NCBI GenBank assembly: GCA_903813345.2
Contig: CAIIXF020000011.1
Location: 12,062,842 to 12,126,841, forward strand
Source of the DNA: Owenia fusiformis
Lineage: Eukaryota; Annelida; Polychaeta; Sabellida; Oweniidae
Length of the DNA stretch: 64,000 bases
Reading direction: 5' to 3'
Shown: piece by piece, positions 48,935 to 60,496 of the stretch
Layout of the letters: each line of letters opens with the position of its first letter
How positions within the stretch are numbered: position 1 is the first letter of the stretch
Made by a program: the position numbers and the translations under genes
Notes under the pieces: model-generated
Databases searched by the model: none
What the model was told of the DNA's origin: nothing
Seen by the model: only the letters and a program-made list of their open reading frames with translations

Positions 48935-49861
48935 TGTTTGGATATACAAATCTATTTTCTCGATTAGGAAGCGAAGACAGTTTTCCGCTTTGTGTCAATG
49001 AAGCAAAGACACGTTTGACTTGAAACAGGGACAATTAGTTTATATGTATACATATCTGTATACATATTGTATATTATTGTATATCTGTATCGTGACCACT
49101 TTACTCAATGAATTCGGTGGACAATTTACTGTGACGATAATTTCTGGCCAAAGTTAGGATGTGGCCAGGCTTCATCTTTAGAATTTTATACAAGAAGGGA
49201 TAACTGAAATGGTACATTGAATCAGTACAAAGTACTGTTTGTCAGTCATACTACCATAAAGATCTGTCAAGACAACCAGGTGCGTAGGAAAGTGAAAATT
49301 CAACACTATGAAAATATATACTAAGGCGATATGTCAAATCGTATGTGTTAGAACACTACATTTACACTGGTGAAACGTCATTAATCAACAATGGTGTCCT
49401 TAAAGTATGTATATAGCCTTATATAGTATGTGTATAATTACATACCTAGTGAAGCATTTGTATGGAAGTCTATGGAGCTGAAGGTCGGCTAGACGGCTAT
49501 ATATTCCTGTATGGCCGCCAAACTTTTTTACCATGACAATCTTATATGCCTTTTATATGTCAATTATGTAGCGCCATCTTCCATGTTTTGTAAAAGCAAC
49601 AAACTGTACTATGACATATAAATACGATGTCTTCTTTTCATGCTCCAGAAAGCTATGTACGGCCGCTTCTTTTCTTTGAGCAAGTGTCTTCATTTTACAA
49701 GTGATATAGATAAAATTGCGGAAATATCCAATCTCTTTAAGTTTTGCATACTAGTATCTGATATATATTTTGAAACCTGAATATACGTACTAAATAAGTG
49801 CTAAATATTAAGTTCAAACTTAGAGGATAAAAGCGATTGAATCGAGATTACGAAAATTCTT
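48935..49861. other. Non-coding stretch between the inverted pair
   Basis: AT-rich, with no recognised gene or repeat. It may be the interior of whatever element the flanking inverted segments belong to. Confidence 0.35.
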
Positions 49862-49930
49862 ATCAAATTCAGATTCCGGAAGTCCGGCCATATTGAAACG
49901 AAGACCGTCTTCGTCTTCGCTTCCAGTTCC
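49862..49930 (-). other. Exon-like segment, minus-strand member of an inverted pair
   Basis: On the minus strand it reads GSEDEDGLRFNMAGLPESEF, similar to the plus-strand member, but the donor position is GATAAG instead of GTAAGA. The frame stays open about 48 codons, from about 49957 down to 49813. The product is not recognised. Confidence 0.3.
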
Positions 49931-50234
49931 AAGGATTCGTGCAACAACAATTAACTCAGCATCTACTCAAACCGCCTGTTCCATTTACACGACGCATAAA
50001 GAAATCATTCGCTCAAATATCGAAAGCACATGAATGTAAAGTGATCCGAACATGAACACAAATTATAAATAGATGGCATATACAAATCGCTTTCAAAACA
50101 AGTTAAATACTACTTTTACATACCACAGATATATATATATATGAATGACACCAGGCTCGTAGCCAGGATTTGCCAAGGGGGTTCATTTTTTAAAGATTTC
50201 CAGGGGGGTTCCTTTTTGACAACTTTGCCTCAAA

Positions 50235-51285
50235 TTATACCTACATGGTATAATACAAGGTATTCCACAAGAATGGAAGCGAAATATACAAGTTGAAAAT
50301 CCACATAATCAAATTCTTTGGGTTCAAACCCAGGTCACAGCACTTCTTGTGATTTGTCTTTGACCTATGACTGCTGACCTATACTGGCGATTACTAGAGT
50401 GCTGCTAACTCGATAAAAGGCTGGCGCTGGCTAGAATTGTCTATGGTTCTAGCCAGGATAAAGATACCAGTTCTTCAACTCGACAATGGGAAGAACTGCT
50501 CTACCTTAGTGACTAATATGTCATGATATGACATCTAAAGAGTCAATAAAAGATATATATACCACCAACTTACCAAGTCAATGAAATGTAAACCAGCAAA
50601 CACAGGCGAAATGGATAGAGAAATTGGATAATAACGTTGACATTAACTGGAAACAAGTGTACTTATTAACAAAAACAATCACAAACAACGTGAGACTACA
50701 GTACTTCCAATATAAAATGCTGCACAGAGCGCTTTACTTAAATAATAATTTATTAGTTAAAATGCATAAAAAACAATCTGCGCTGTGTGACATTTGTAAA
50801 CAAGATGAAGACTCAATTGAACATGCATTCATCTATTGCAACGACACTAAAATTTTCAAGCAGTCCTGCTTTAATATATGTAAGGTGAATTCCAACAATG
50901 AAGATTTCATTCTTGGCAACAATAGACTACCAAAATCTGAAAACCTACTTTACCTTAAGATGAAATACTACATATATAAACCCAAACTAGCACAAGAAAA
51001 ACCAGACTTACAAAGATTGAAGAACAGTGTGAAGCAAGATGTACTTTTAAGGGAAGGAAAGAGTTACAACGACAGTTGGAGCCTCTTAAAAAGATTCACA
51101 TGAGTCTCCTTACATCCCCAACTTATAAACTATGTTAAAAATGAAAAAGCCTCCTTACCAATGTGACATCTACCTCTATTTTCTTTTTTTTCCGGCACAA
51201 GTTTTTCTACTTTAATATAATATTATGTATATTGTGTATAATATAAATGAAATAAAAGGGCTATAAAAGCCGAAAAAACAAAAAA
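50235..51285 (+). mobile_element. 5'-truncated L1-like LINE insertion with 14-bp target duplication
   Basis: AACTTTGCCTCAAA occurs at 50221-50234 and at 51286-51299, directly after an A-rich tail, the mark of target-primed insertion. The frame 50624-51103 encodes a LINE ORF2 C-terminus: LQYFQYKMLHRALYLNNNLL, then a zinc-knuckle-like CDICKQDEDSIEHAFIYC (C-x2-C-x8-H-x4-C). In-frame sequence extends a little upstream (QTQAKWIEKLD). AAATAAAAGGG precedes the tail. A B-box-like GGTTCAAACCC near 50328 hints at other material in the 5' part of the insert. Confidence 0.8.
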
Positions 51286-51299
51286 AACTTTGCCTCAAA

Positions 51300-52455
51300 A
51301 ATGGCCGAAATCACTTGAAAAGTCCTCAGAATTTTCTCTCGAACCCCCGAACCTCTCCTCCTGCGCCCCTGGACCCGATGGAATCTAAAATGGAAGTGAG
51401 ACACGACTGAGAGCAAAATCACCGATATGTCCTGAATTAACAAACGATTTCGAGGATGGTAGATGTTAAACATAAGACAGTTATCGGAATATGCAACGCT
51501 TATTTTATAAGCTTTAAATTAACACTCCCTTGAAAATTTAGTATATTTATTAATGTGTGTGAATCCTCGTTTGCATAGCTTATAATTCTGTAAGTAAAAC
51601 AGAAAAATATATTTTTCCAATATTACTTCGTTTTAGACGTCAACATTTCTAGTATTAAAGTATTATTAAACATGTATTCACTCATAAAACTTCCATTTTG
51701 GTAAACATGTAAAATTGTGAATCGCGCACAAGAATTGTATTATTCTGGGGCCTCATCATCAACGGCCCGCAACCAAGGGGGGGGGGGTTAACAAACGTAT
51801 CCATTGATGTAATAGTATGAGTATTTTGGCGAGTTTTATATATTCTGAATAAATGATCAACTTGTACCTAAACTTCTAAATAAAAATACAGGGTGTTACA
51901 TAACGAAGACTATTAGTAAAAAAAATCGGATGTAACGTTCAAATGCAAACCATTTGTAACTTTCACTCTTGGTCTAAAGTAAAATGGGAAGTCCTATATC
52001 ATTACATACATTATAAGTCTTATCTTATCTTTTAGACGTCGCACGGGCGCCAGCAGAGTTTCATCGCAGAGATGAAAGTTCCCGATATGTTGGCGATTTT
52101 TTCTCAACCAAACTCATCGGTACCTTCCCGGCCGTGTCCCATACGGCCATCGTACGATTATCTTACGGTTCTCGGCGGCATCGTAGGGTCATCCAGGGGT
52201 TTTATTTAATTTTACACACTGATTTGTTTGATAATTCTTAATTATAATTACTAATATGGTATAAAAAATTTAAATATGATAAGGCTAGGAAATATAATTT
52301 CCCAGAACTTTTATCTGAAATATAAAAGAACGAATAGTATAACGAAATACAATTAAAACAATAACACATGTGGGTGGTGTGTGTGGGTGGATCTTTTCAT
52401 ACTTATTAGCTGCTTGTCAGTCTTTTCATTTAATCCTGTTGAACAGGATGATATA
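51300..52455. other. Non-coding stretch
   Basis: It begins with the continuation of the pre-existing repeat that the LINE entered (GGTTCC / GAACCCCCGAACC-type sequence). It then contains a poly-G run near 51777 and a solitary TACAGGGTGTTACATAACG near 51888, resembling a mariner-type end. No gene was recognised. Confidence 0.45.
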
Positions 52456-52460
52456 TTTTT

Positions 52461-52692
52461 TATCCTATGCCAAGTAGAGTTTTAGGGAGATAAGTTGGTA
52501 AGATATATCCCGTATTCTGATTTTGAGGTTTCCATATCCAGAACCTCCATATCTCCCGCTTCGGTGCATATCTTCCCGCTTCCGGTAAGTAGTGGAAATG
52601 CAATAAAATGACTTTGCATATGAATGATTTGTTTGTACACCTTGTACTATTAAGGGGCATAAGCCCCTGAAAACTCTACTTGGTATAGGATA
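52461..52692. mobile_element. 232-bp MITE with 23-bp inverted ends
   Basis: The left end TATCCTATGCCAAGTAGAGT and the right end ACTCTACTTGGTATAGGATA are inverse complements apart from one base. No coding capacity. A clear target duplication was not found. Confidence 0.7.
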
Positions 52693-52697
52693 AAGAA

Positions 52698-52836
52698 GTT
52701 ATGTACGGTCGGTTTGGATATTGGGTTCATCCCTCGTGAGATATGCACATCTACCTTCGGTCCCTACGGTCCCTCAGGTAGATATGCATATCTCCCTCTG
52801 GATAAACCCCATATCCAAAACCTCCCAGTACATAAC
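52698..52836. repeat. Imperfect inverted repeat
   Basis: The left arm (GTTATGTACGG, TTTGGATATTGGGTTCATCC, GATATGCACATCTACC) pairs with the right arm (GGTAGATATGCATATC, GGATAAACCCCATATCCAAA, GTACATAAC). It could form a long stem with a small loop near 52768. Confidence 0.7.
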
Positions 52837-53570
52837 CCTTATTTTAAATCCGTATATTCGATTCAATCATGCATACGAGACATGTGTTCAGTAAATAGAA
52901 AGGGATCACTTTATTGATGTTTTTTCTGTTATGTAGTAAAAGGTCTAACCCGTGAAAATAGAATAATCACAATTTTTGAAGAACACTGAATTGCTATGCA
53001 TTTTTTTAAATGAAAAGAAAATAGAACTTTACCATTGAAAGCAATGTTAATTAAACTAAAACATAAACGGTCAATTTTCACATATTTAGTTATACATCTA
53101 CATTAGTAGGCCTTTATCTTTCACCTTGAATTGTAGGTAAAAATCGGTCGACACTGAAGTTCTATCTTAATTCTTCCCACACATAATGTTTTCTACGAGA
53201 TCACCTAAAAATATGAAGGGTCAAATTGGCAAAGTATCAATTTCAATTTGTGGAGTCAAGTTGTCACCTTGACAAGCTGGAATCGGACACACCTTGCCTT
53301 ATATAGCTATGTGTGAAAGTATATTTAACAGGACATTTTATTTGTTCTCGATCTTGTTTCACTGGTCAGTATCAAGCGAAAGTAACGATTGTAACCTTCG
53401 CATCTAAGATGGCGGATGGTGATTGTCGAATTCGATATTTTAAGTTTTCATTGAATTAAAGTACGTTATAGTTGACGTAATGCTTTGATATTTGAACAAA
53501 ATCAGGCATGACATGACATGGGAACTATGGTATGATAATCTGTGCATATATCGAGCGCGGGCGCCACAGT
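52837..53570. other. Non-coding stretch, nothing recognised
   Basis: No supportable gene or repeat was seen. Confidence 0.4.
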
Positions 53571-53575
53571 TCAAG

Positions 53576-54104
53576 CACTGGTGATCCACTCGATTACGCT
53601 GGTTACCGAAACGGTTCGTTTTGGTAACAAAATGTCGGAACGTCGAAGGTACGATTTTTCTGTTTTCTTTATTCCACGCGTTGTAGACAGAATCCCCGCG
53701 ACGTTTTTTCTCACAAACGTATATCAGTATCATATGTTTTAGAAAATGTTCAAGTTTGCGAAAAAATAGCTCAGAAGACAACAGAATCGTCGATTTAATT
53801 CCTCACTTAAGTTACATAAACGGTTTGGGTTAAAAGTGTAGATCTTAACAGTTTTTCGAAAAACCGTTTATGTAACTTAAGTGAAGAATTAAATCGACGA
53901 TTCTGTTGTCTTCTGAACTATTTGTTCGCGTACATTTTCTTAAACATGTAATACTGATACACGTTTGTGTTAATAATGTCGTGGGAATTCTGCCTAAAGC
54001 GTGTGAAATAAGGAAAAGAGAAAAATCGTACCTTCGACGTTCCGACATTTTGTTACCAAAACGAACCGTTTCGGTAACTAGCGTAATCGAGTGGATCACC
54101 AGTG
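53576..54104. mobile_element. Complete foldback element with CACTGGTG ends and TCAAG target duplication
   Basis: The element begins CACTGGTGATCCACTCGATT and ends with its inverse complement. Both sides are flanked by TCAAG (53571-53575 and 54105-54109). Arms extend about 240 bp to a centre near 53845, where GTTTTTCGAAAAAC sits. No transposase is present, and minus- and plus-strand open frames here mirror each other. A relative is at 42270-42770 and a terminus fragment at 1182-1209. Confidence 0.85.
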
Positions 54105-54109
54105 TCAAG

Positions 54110-55010
54110 GATATCTTGCACCGCTCAATGGAAGGTAACTGGTAACATTGTGTATAACCCAGACGCTCCTACATACACGACGGAGCGTTTCATTACTGAA
54201 TCTAAACAACGTGGGTAATGTTCGATGGTCATGTTAGTTTTCAATACACTGTAACTGGACATCTTAGCTGTCCATTATAATTCTCATAACTGCATCACTC
54301 TATATCAGTTATCTTATCATCTGTAATACCAAAGTCCCAGTTAGGTTCATGATTCCCTGAAGCGGTGGAATATATTTATTTATTCTTCAAGTACATCCAC
54401 ACCCCTTGGGGTCAAGTACATGTACAAACAAAAAATTATAACAATTATAAAGGAAGGAAAAAGAAGACATTTACATGTAAAAAAAACTATTAGTATTACT
54501 ATTAATGATGATGATGCATTGGTGCACTATCTAGAGATATAGCTATTGGAACTGGATGTAAATATATATTACTAATCACGACACAAAGTTGGAAATATTG
54601 TATTTGAATTGGATTTACACTTGGCTTTTGAAGAATAAATGTTCGGGCCTTTACAAGTAAGTAAGTAAGTCTTATGTTCGATTTATATTAGAAACACGAA
54701 CCCGCAAACTGTTTCAGAGGCTGTATTCATATTTCTTTATTTTCTATTGAATTCAAGTCTATTGAATTGAAGTGTAAACTTAGTGAATGCATATCATCAA
54801 TATAGTATTGTGTGATTTATCCATAGGCACGCAATTTAAGTCAATACTTGAAATGTATTCATTCATTTATTTTGTAGAAAAACATCAACCACATTTTGAT
54901 CCACTTTATGTTTGATTTATACAGATTTATACAGACATACATTCGCCTCCATAAGTTTGTGGCAATCCCAACTCCCCTATTGGATTATGTGTTACAGCCT
55001 CTTCATGTTT
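54110..55010. other. Non-coding stretch
   Basis: It contains a TATTTATTTATTC-type stretch near 54372 that could be the A-rich tail of a minus-strand retroelement, and a GTAAGTAAGTAAGT run near 54657. No gene was recognised. Confidence 0.4.
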
Positions 55011-55017
55011 TTGTAAA

Positions 55018-55749
55018 GGATTGGTATCGATATGGTGAACTGAATTCAACAATGTTTTTCTCTTAAATCAATTATTGAAAACATCCTGTAAAAAATACGG
55101 TCCTTTATGTAATGTTGACTGATTGACAACAATTTAATGCAAAAACAATTGATATAAATTTTATTTAACTGTTTTTGTTATAACATTTTTTGTTTTTTAG
55201 TGCAATTGTTTTTTGTTCCTTTTTACCTGTTCTTGAGAATGAAATAAAATATCTTTCCGAAGCTTGTTAGAACAAACTAGCATATACAACATTTTCCTAG
55301 ACCTCTCAATATTATAGTTATACAAAGGATATTTTGGTTGATTTAACAAAAAGTATTCAAAAATTAAAACAAAACCCCCAAAATAGATAAAAATTAAGAT
55401 AAGCCTTTTATTTCATTAACAGGATACTTTTTTAAAATCAACCAAACTTTCCTTTGTACAATTACAATATTGAGAGACCTAAACACAATTGTGTTTATGT
55501 CATTTTATTCCAATGAGGTTCGGATAGATGTTTCATTTCATTCCGAACATATCATACCAAGAACAAAAGAAGTGTCTGATGTGTTTTCTAAAACAATATA
55601 GAGAAAAGTATATATATATATTTCAAATTATATTGTTAAAATTCAAAAGATGACCATTAAATTGACAATGTGTAAAATTTTCAGAATTTTTTGATGACTG
55701 GTTTAAGAGAAACGTGTGTTCAAAAAGTTCACCACATCGATACCCATCC
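55018..55749. mobile_element. Inverted-repeat element related to the 609-1311 MITE
   Basis: About 55020-55515 matches 683-1180 with scattered differences (TGACTGATTGACAACAATTT, ATATACAACAT, ATTGAGAGACCTAAACA). Here the ends are GGATTGGTATCGATATGGTG and, inverted, ACATCGATACCCATCC, so it has different outer limits from the first copy. Confidence 0.7.
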
Positions 55750-55801
55750 TTTTTATTTGAATAATCGATCTGTAAAGAAAAAACTTCTTTTAGGACTGGA
55801 C

Positions 55802-55916
55802 ATATAAATTGAAATCATTTGCAATACCTCCAATAATTTACCAATTTCATCATTTACGTCGTAAATGATGAAATTGGTAAATTATTGGAGGTATTGCAAA
55901 TGATTTCAATTTATAT
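55802..55916. repeat. Perfect 57-bp-arm palindrome with one-base centre
   Basis: 55802-55858 is the exact inverse complement of 55860-55916, with a single T at 55859 between the arms. I compared all 57 positions and found no mismatch. Confidence 0.95.
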
Positions 55917-55919
55917 ACT

Positions 55920-56734
55920 CGGAAATAAATGACAAATCTGATGAAATGTGATGACAGCCATTACACCTCATCAGAGACATTCCCTTGTTAACTTATGGTT
56001 TGCCGCAAATCATATTACGGAATATCAATCCATCCAAATTCTCTTAAGTAGATAATTAAATTTGCTATTATAACTTTATTCAACAAAAACTTCAGATTTA
56101 AAGGAATACAAAGTCTAAAAAACCTCCCTCTGAAAAAACACAGGAGGCGAAAAAATATTTTCAAAAATGACTTTGAAGCTCTGTAACTTTAGTGTTTAGT
56201 AAACCAAGCACTTAGCGTACAAAAAAGTTATATTAATTCAATTTTCTGAATAAAAATATGAATGATGATTCTTTTCCTTGATAGATATCCTAAAATCTTA
56301 TTTGTCCCGAACCCACCATTTCTCATTGGTTTACATGGGAATGACAATTTTAAAAAATCCAACAACTTTGTCATCAATTTTCGACATATTGTAACCTGGG
56401 AAAATTTTGGAAAATTTGAAGCTTAAGGAAATAAAATCAATTTGCATTTCTATTTTATTACAAGTATTTTATAACTAATATTTTATATAACTAAAACTTG
56501 TACATAAATAGCTATAAACGTTAACATGTATAGTCAAATGGGTGAGTAAGGGTTGCCAAACTTACGGAGATGATTGAACTTTTAAAAATAGGGCATGTTA
56601 ACCTGTTTTCACGTAGTTAAACATTTGTCACCTCTATGCTATTCATATGTTTTTCTGCACAGTCAATTCTTTTTGCCTTGAACAGACGTTACAATATTTT
56701 TATAGTCAATATATATTTAACAGCCAGTTTTGGG
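55920..56734. other. Non-coding, probably upstream region of the C1GALT1-like gene
   Basis: AT-rich with no frame of note. It may contain a promoter or 5' UTR exons, but no specific element could be supported. Confidence 0.4.
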
Positions 56735-57025
56735 ATTTTCTTACTAATCTTTCACACAGACGGTCATTCAACAATCGTTTAGCTGCAGTGATGTTGCGCG
56801 GATTTTGAATATAATTGAAATGTAAGCTGTGAGGTGGACTATACTTCATCTACTAATCATACTAAAAACCCGGGACTAAAAATAATTTTCTTACTAATCT
56901 TTCACACAGATTGACGGCCATTCAACAATCGTTTAGCTGCAGTGATGAATATAATTGAAATGTAAGCTGTGGAGTGGACTATACTTCATCTACTAATCAT
57001 ACTAAAAACCCGGGACTAAAAATAA
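56735..57025 (+). repeat. 150-bp tandem duplication carrying a 3' splice-site-like sequence
   Basis: 56735-56884 is repeated as about 56885-57025 with two short deletions and an insertion. Each copy has ATTTTCTTACTAATCTTTCA followed by CACAG, which looks like a branch point plus acceptor (AG at 56758-56759 and 56908-56909). This would give the galactosyltransferase gene two alternative acceptors for the exon that contains its start codon. Confidence 0.8.
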
Positions 57026-57061
57026 GCTGTTCAACAAAATCATTTAGTTTTGATAAGTAAA

Positions 57062-60000
57062 ATGGTCAATTTTAGAGTTAAGCTGTTTTTAATATGGGTT
57101 TTTCTGGTTTCATTGTATATTTGTCAGTATTTTTTATCAAGCCTATATAGTCAAAATGAAATTAAACTAAAAAGATGGATTACGAACGGCATGGCGAATG
57201 TACTCACCCAAGACTCACAAAAACGGAAACATCATAAAATTTTATGCTGGTTCTTGACAAGTCCTGATGTTCTGGAGAAAAAGGCAAGACACGTGAGGGA
57301 CACATGGGCAAAACACTGCGACATAGATTTGTATATGAGTTCCAAAGAAGACAAGACATTTCCAACAATTGGATTAAACGTTACTGAGGGGAGAGAGCAC
57401 TTAGCTGAGAAATCTAGATTAGCGTGGACTTATGTCTACGACCATTATTTTAACACTGCTGATTATTTTGTAAAAGCAGACACAGATACCTTTATAGTTG
57501 TGGAAAATTTGAGAAAAATGTTACAAAACTACGACCCGAAAAATGCAGAATTTTTTGGACATATGTACTATATAAATGGAAAAAGAACAGAAGACAAAAT
57601 GATTATGGCCGGTGGGCCCGGAATTGTCGTGAGCAAGGAAGCATTGAGGAGATTGGTCATGCTCGGAATAAAGAATGCTACGGGAGATTACAAATGCATT
57701 CCCGATGGGGGTAGTAAGTTATACGTTTTTTTTTGTTTATTGATGTAACATAAATACATTGTGATATAATTCCAATACGATATCTAGGATTCACCCCATG
57801 CAGACTGTGCTATACAAAAACAATCGGTGCGGATTTATGTGCGCGCATTGCGGATTTCAACGGTCAACAGAGTGATTTCGCAACTAACTTATAGCATGTT
57901 TGTTATTCCCGTATAACTTATAAAGCGTCACTATATATTGAGCATATGTATACGTCCAAGTGTGATATTCTTATAAAACATCGTCTTTACGCAAGAATAT
58001 CACATTCATGGACGTGTAGAGCTGCGTAATAAATGATGACGTAACCACATAAGTTATAATTATACGTTACGGGAATAATAATCATGCTTTGTCATGTATG
58101 TGAGCTGCGAAATCTCTATTTTTGGATTTGAGTTTGTTATATTTCATAAACCAAGGCATGTTGGGTACTCATTATATTCATATTTCTCTAGCTCTGTAGA
58201 AGATACCTAATAAAAAGAATTAATATGTGTATATTTTATTCTCTTTAAGCATTAAACCTGGCCGGTGCTGACATACCAAAATCAATAGATAAACCCAAGA
58301 CGCAGTTTTTTCTTATTGCATTTTATGCTATCGAAACAGTGTATGTGGTCCGATCATGTGACAATAGCATTAAAACAAGTCACGTAATCTCTGTTAGTCG
58401 ACGAACGGGTTATTCGCTATTTCAACTTTAAAATGATGGTTTAATTAAATGTTATTTAGGTCAGGTATTGGGGTTGACTCGATAGCTGTCACGATGCACG
58501 GTGGGAACTATTCATATCTAAATGGGTCATTAAATTACAATCAACCCGGCAGCCGGTAGTTGCATTAGAGGCATCGGCTAGACCTTGATATTGCGACTTT
58601 ATTGCGGGTAGCAAAGGGTACGTAAAATACGTATATCAAGGCGCTTTCAATGCGATTGCTTCTGCGAATAAGAATTTTAGCGATTTTGGCGAATGCTTTT
58701 GCGATGTCGCATAGAATGCTACACATTGTGAATAAGACCTCTGCTTGATATTGCAACTAGTATGGTGCCAATCGCTATATTGACCTCATTATTTCAGTTG
58801 AGGATGTCAAGACGTGTACCTGCATGTACAAGACGGGGTCTCGACCTGTTAACTCCACGGATGACAGTGGGAGGGAGCGGTTTCTTGTTTGGCCTCCGCA
58901 TAGTTACATATTACGTCTGCTACCAAAATGGTACCAAAACATTGATGGCGATAAAGGGAAAAATCAGGTAACATTTTAGAATTACGTTTTTGAAAGCCTT
59001 TTCTATATTTTCTAAATTAATTGTGTGTACGAAGCTTTGTAAGAGACACAATTTTTTTAAATTTTTTATTAAAAACCCATTAGATATTGTTCTAGCTTTA
59101 TCAAAAATTTTGCCTCTTGTATGTATGTATATATTTATTGCCCTTTATATAAAGGAGATACATGTATACAAATTATGTAAATGTTAAATTGAAAATAATC
59201 ACTATTTACAAACAAACAATATTGCTGTTTTTGACTGACGACGACGCCTAGCTACCGCGTAGACGCACGTCGCCGACCAAAATTGGCCTAGCACCTAATT
59301 GTAACGCAATTATAAAAAATGACTATATTTTACAAACATTCATTGTTTTGTTGTTGTTTTTTATACTGACGACGACGCCTAGCTACCGCGTAGACGCACG
59401 CCGTAGGCCTAGATAGACCTGTTACCTAACACTCTTGAGATTAATAAAATATGACATTATGGATCTGCATTTTCTATAAAATTAAAAGGAAGACATACAT
59501 GCATCTGAACGGCTGCAATTTGTTGTTGCTTTTTTGTACTGACGACGACGCCTAGCTACCGCGTAGACGCACGCCGTAGGCCTAGATAGACCTGTTACCT
59601 AACACTCTTGAGATTAATAAATAATGACATTATGGATCTGCATTTTCTATAAAGATAAAAGGAAGACATAGCATATCATCATACCTTCCCCAAGGTCGGT
59701 ACTGCAGTACTGTATGAAAGTATGAGATGCTTTCAATATCTTGTAAGCTAGTAAAAGAAATATACAATTTTTTGTAAATTGAAGAAAGGTGGTGTTGCCC
59801 TATGGTGCAATTCTAAATAAGTGTGTATAGTAAGTGTACATAAATATAAATACAAATATGCGAGTAAAACTAAAATGTATTTATAGCTGCTTAAGAGATA
59901 TAAATTTTCAAAATTTTCAATTAGAAATAACATGAATGAGTTTTAAAATCTGGATTTTTCTGAGAAATGGGTCCTCTCGATTAATCTAATTTAAATCGTA

Positions 60001-60289
60001 GTGTGTCGACTGTCGGGTTACTTTTAGAGATATAAGCGTCCATTTATTGTCAGTACTCAATCTTAATCTTAAAATTTATTGAAACAAATCATTCAAAGTC
60101 AAAATGATCAATTAAAGTTCTTTGATTTTCCAGGGAGTGGACTGTTGCAGTGATCATCCAATTGGGTTTCATTACATTTATCCCCAGCTGATGCATACCA
60201 TGTATTACCTGTTTTATAAAACAAAAGTGGATGCAACATTTCGTAAACAGCATGTCGATCTGAATAGTAATGTTACTCAAATCGTTTAG
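57062..60289 (+). CDS. C1GALT1-like glycoprotein-N-acetylgalactosamine 3-beta-galactosyltransferase
   Basis: The family adds galactose beta-1,3 to GalNAc-O-Ser/Thr in the Golgi, forming core 1 O-glycans. Three exons: 57062-57713, 58798-58967 and 60134-60289 (978 nt, 325 residues). Donors are A/GTAAGT and CAG/GTAACA, and acceptors are ATTTCAG and TTTTCCAG. The phases (1 and 0) fit and every exon is open. The start is the first ATG, and residues 6-27 form a type II signal anchor (LFLIWVFLVSLYICQYFL). Family signs in order are ILCWFLTSPDVLEKKARHVR, TWAKHC, the DxD metal site as KADTDTF, MAGGPGIVVSKEALRRLV, exon 2 with EDVKTCTC and GRERF, and exon 3 with GVDCCSDHPIGFHY. It is somewhat shorter than the human enzyme. 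Whether this paralogue keeps core-1 activity is not known. The donor of exon 1 could instead be 57711, which would give Val-Glu in place of Gly-Ile-Glu. Confidence 0.85.
57904..58077. repeat. Small inverted-repeat element in intron 1
   Basis: The outer ends are TATTCCCGTATAACTTAT and, inverted, ATAAGTTATAATTATACGTTACGGGAATA read as pieces. The inner arms ACGTCCAAGTGTGATATTCT pair with a complement ending ATGGACGT. It looks like a nested MITE. Confidence 0.65.
59232..59670. repeat. GC-rich tandem repeat in intron 2
   Basis: The phrase ACTGACGACGACGCCTAGCT followed by ACCGCGTAGACGCACG occurs at about 59233, 59365 and 59538. The last two copies share a further ~130 bp (AGGCCTAGATAGACCTGTTA onward) and form a ~173-bp tandem duplication. 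GC content is high against an AT-rich intron. Confidence 0.85.
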
Positions 60290-60496
60290 GAGGACAATAT
60301 ATAATGCAGTCATCACTTTAATACTTTTACTGAATGAGTTACTGAATGAATTCCGAAAGAACACGTGGAGAGAGATTACTAAAATGACCATCGCCGAGAT
60401 GGGAAATCTGTTTAAACAATTATTAGGAGTTTGGGGTATTTTCTCCTATGTGCGTCCAGCAAGATTTCAATTATATGCTCCTTTATATTAGTAACC

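Noticed and set aside
48474-49023. Overlapping 76-162 residue frames
   Set aside because: The open frames arise from the inverted GC-rich MITE pair, and sequence composition follows the palindrome.
50320-50350. tRNA gene or tRNA-derived SINE
   Set aside because: Only a B-box-like GGTTCAAACCC is visible. No A box, cloverleaf or CCA-type context could be assembled.
53440-54145. Frames containing MSSELF on both strands, also at 42282
   Set aside because: They come from the two arms of the foldback family, not from a gene.
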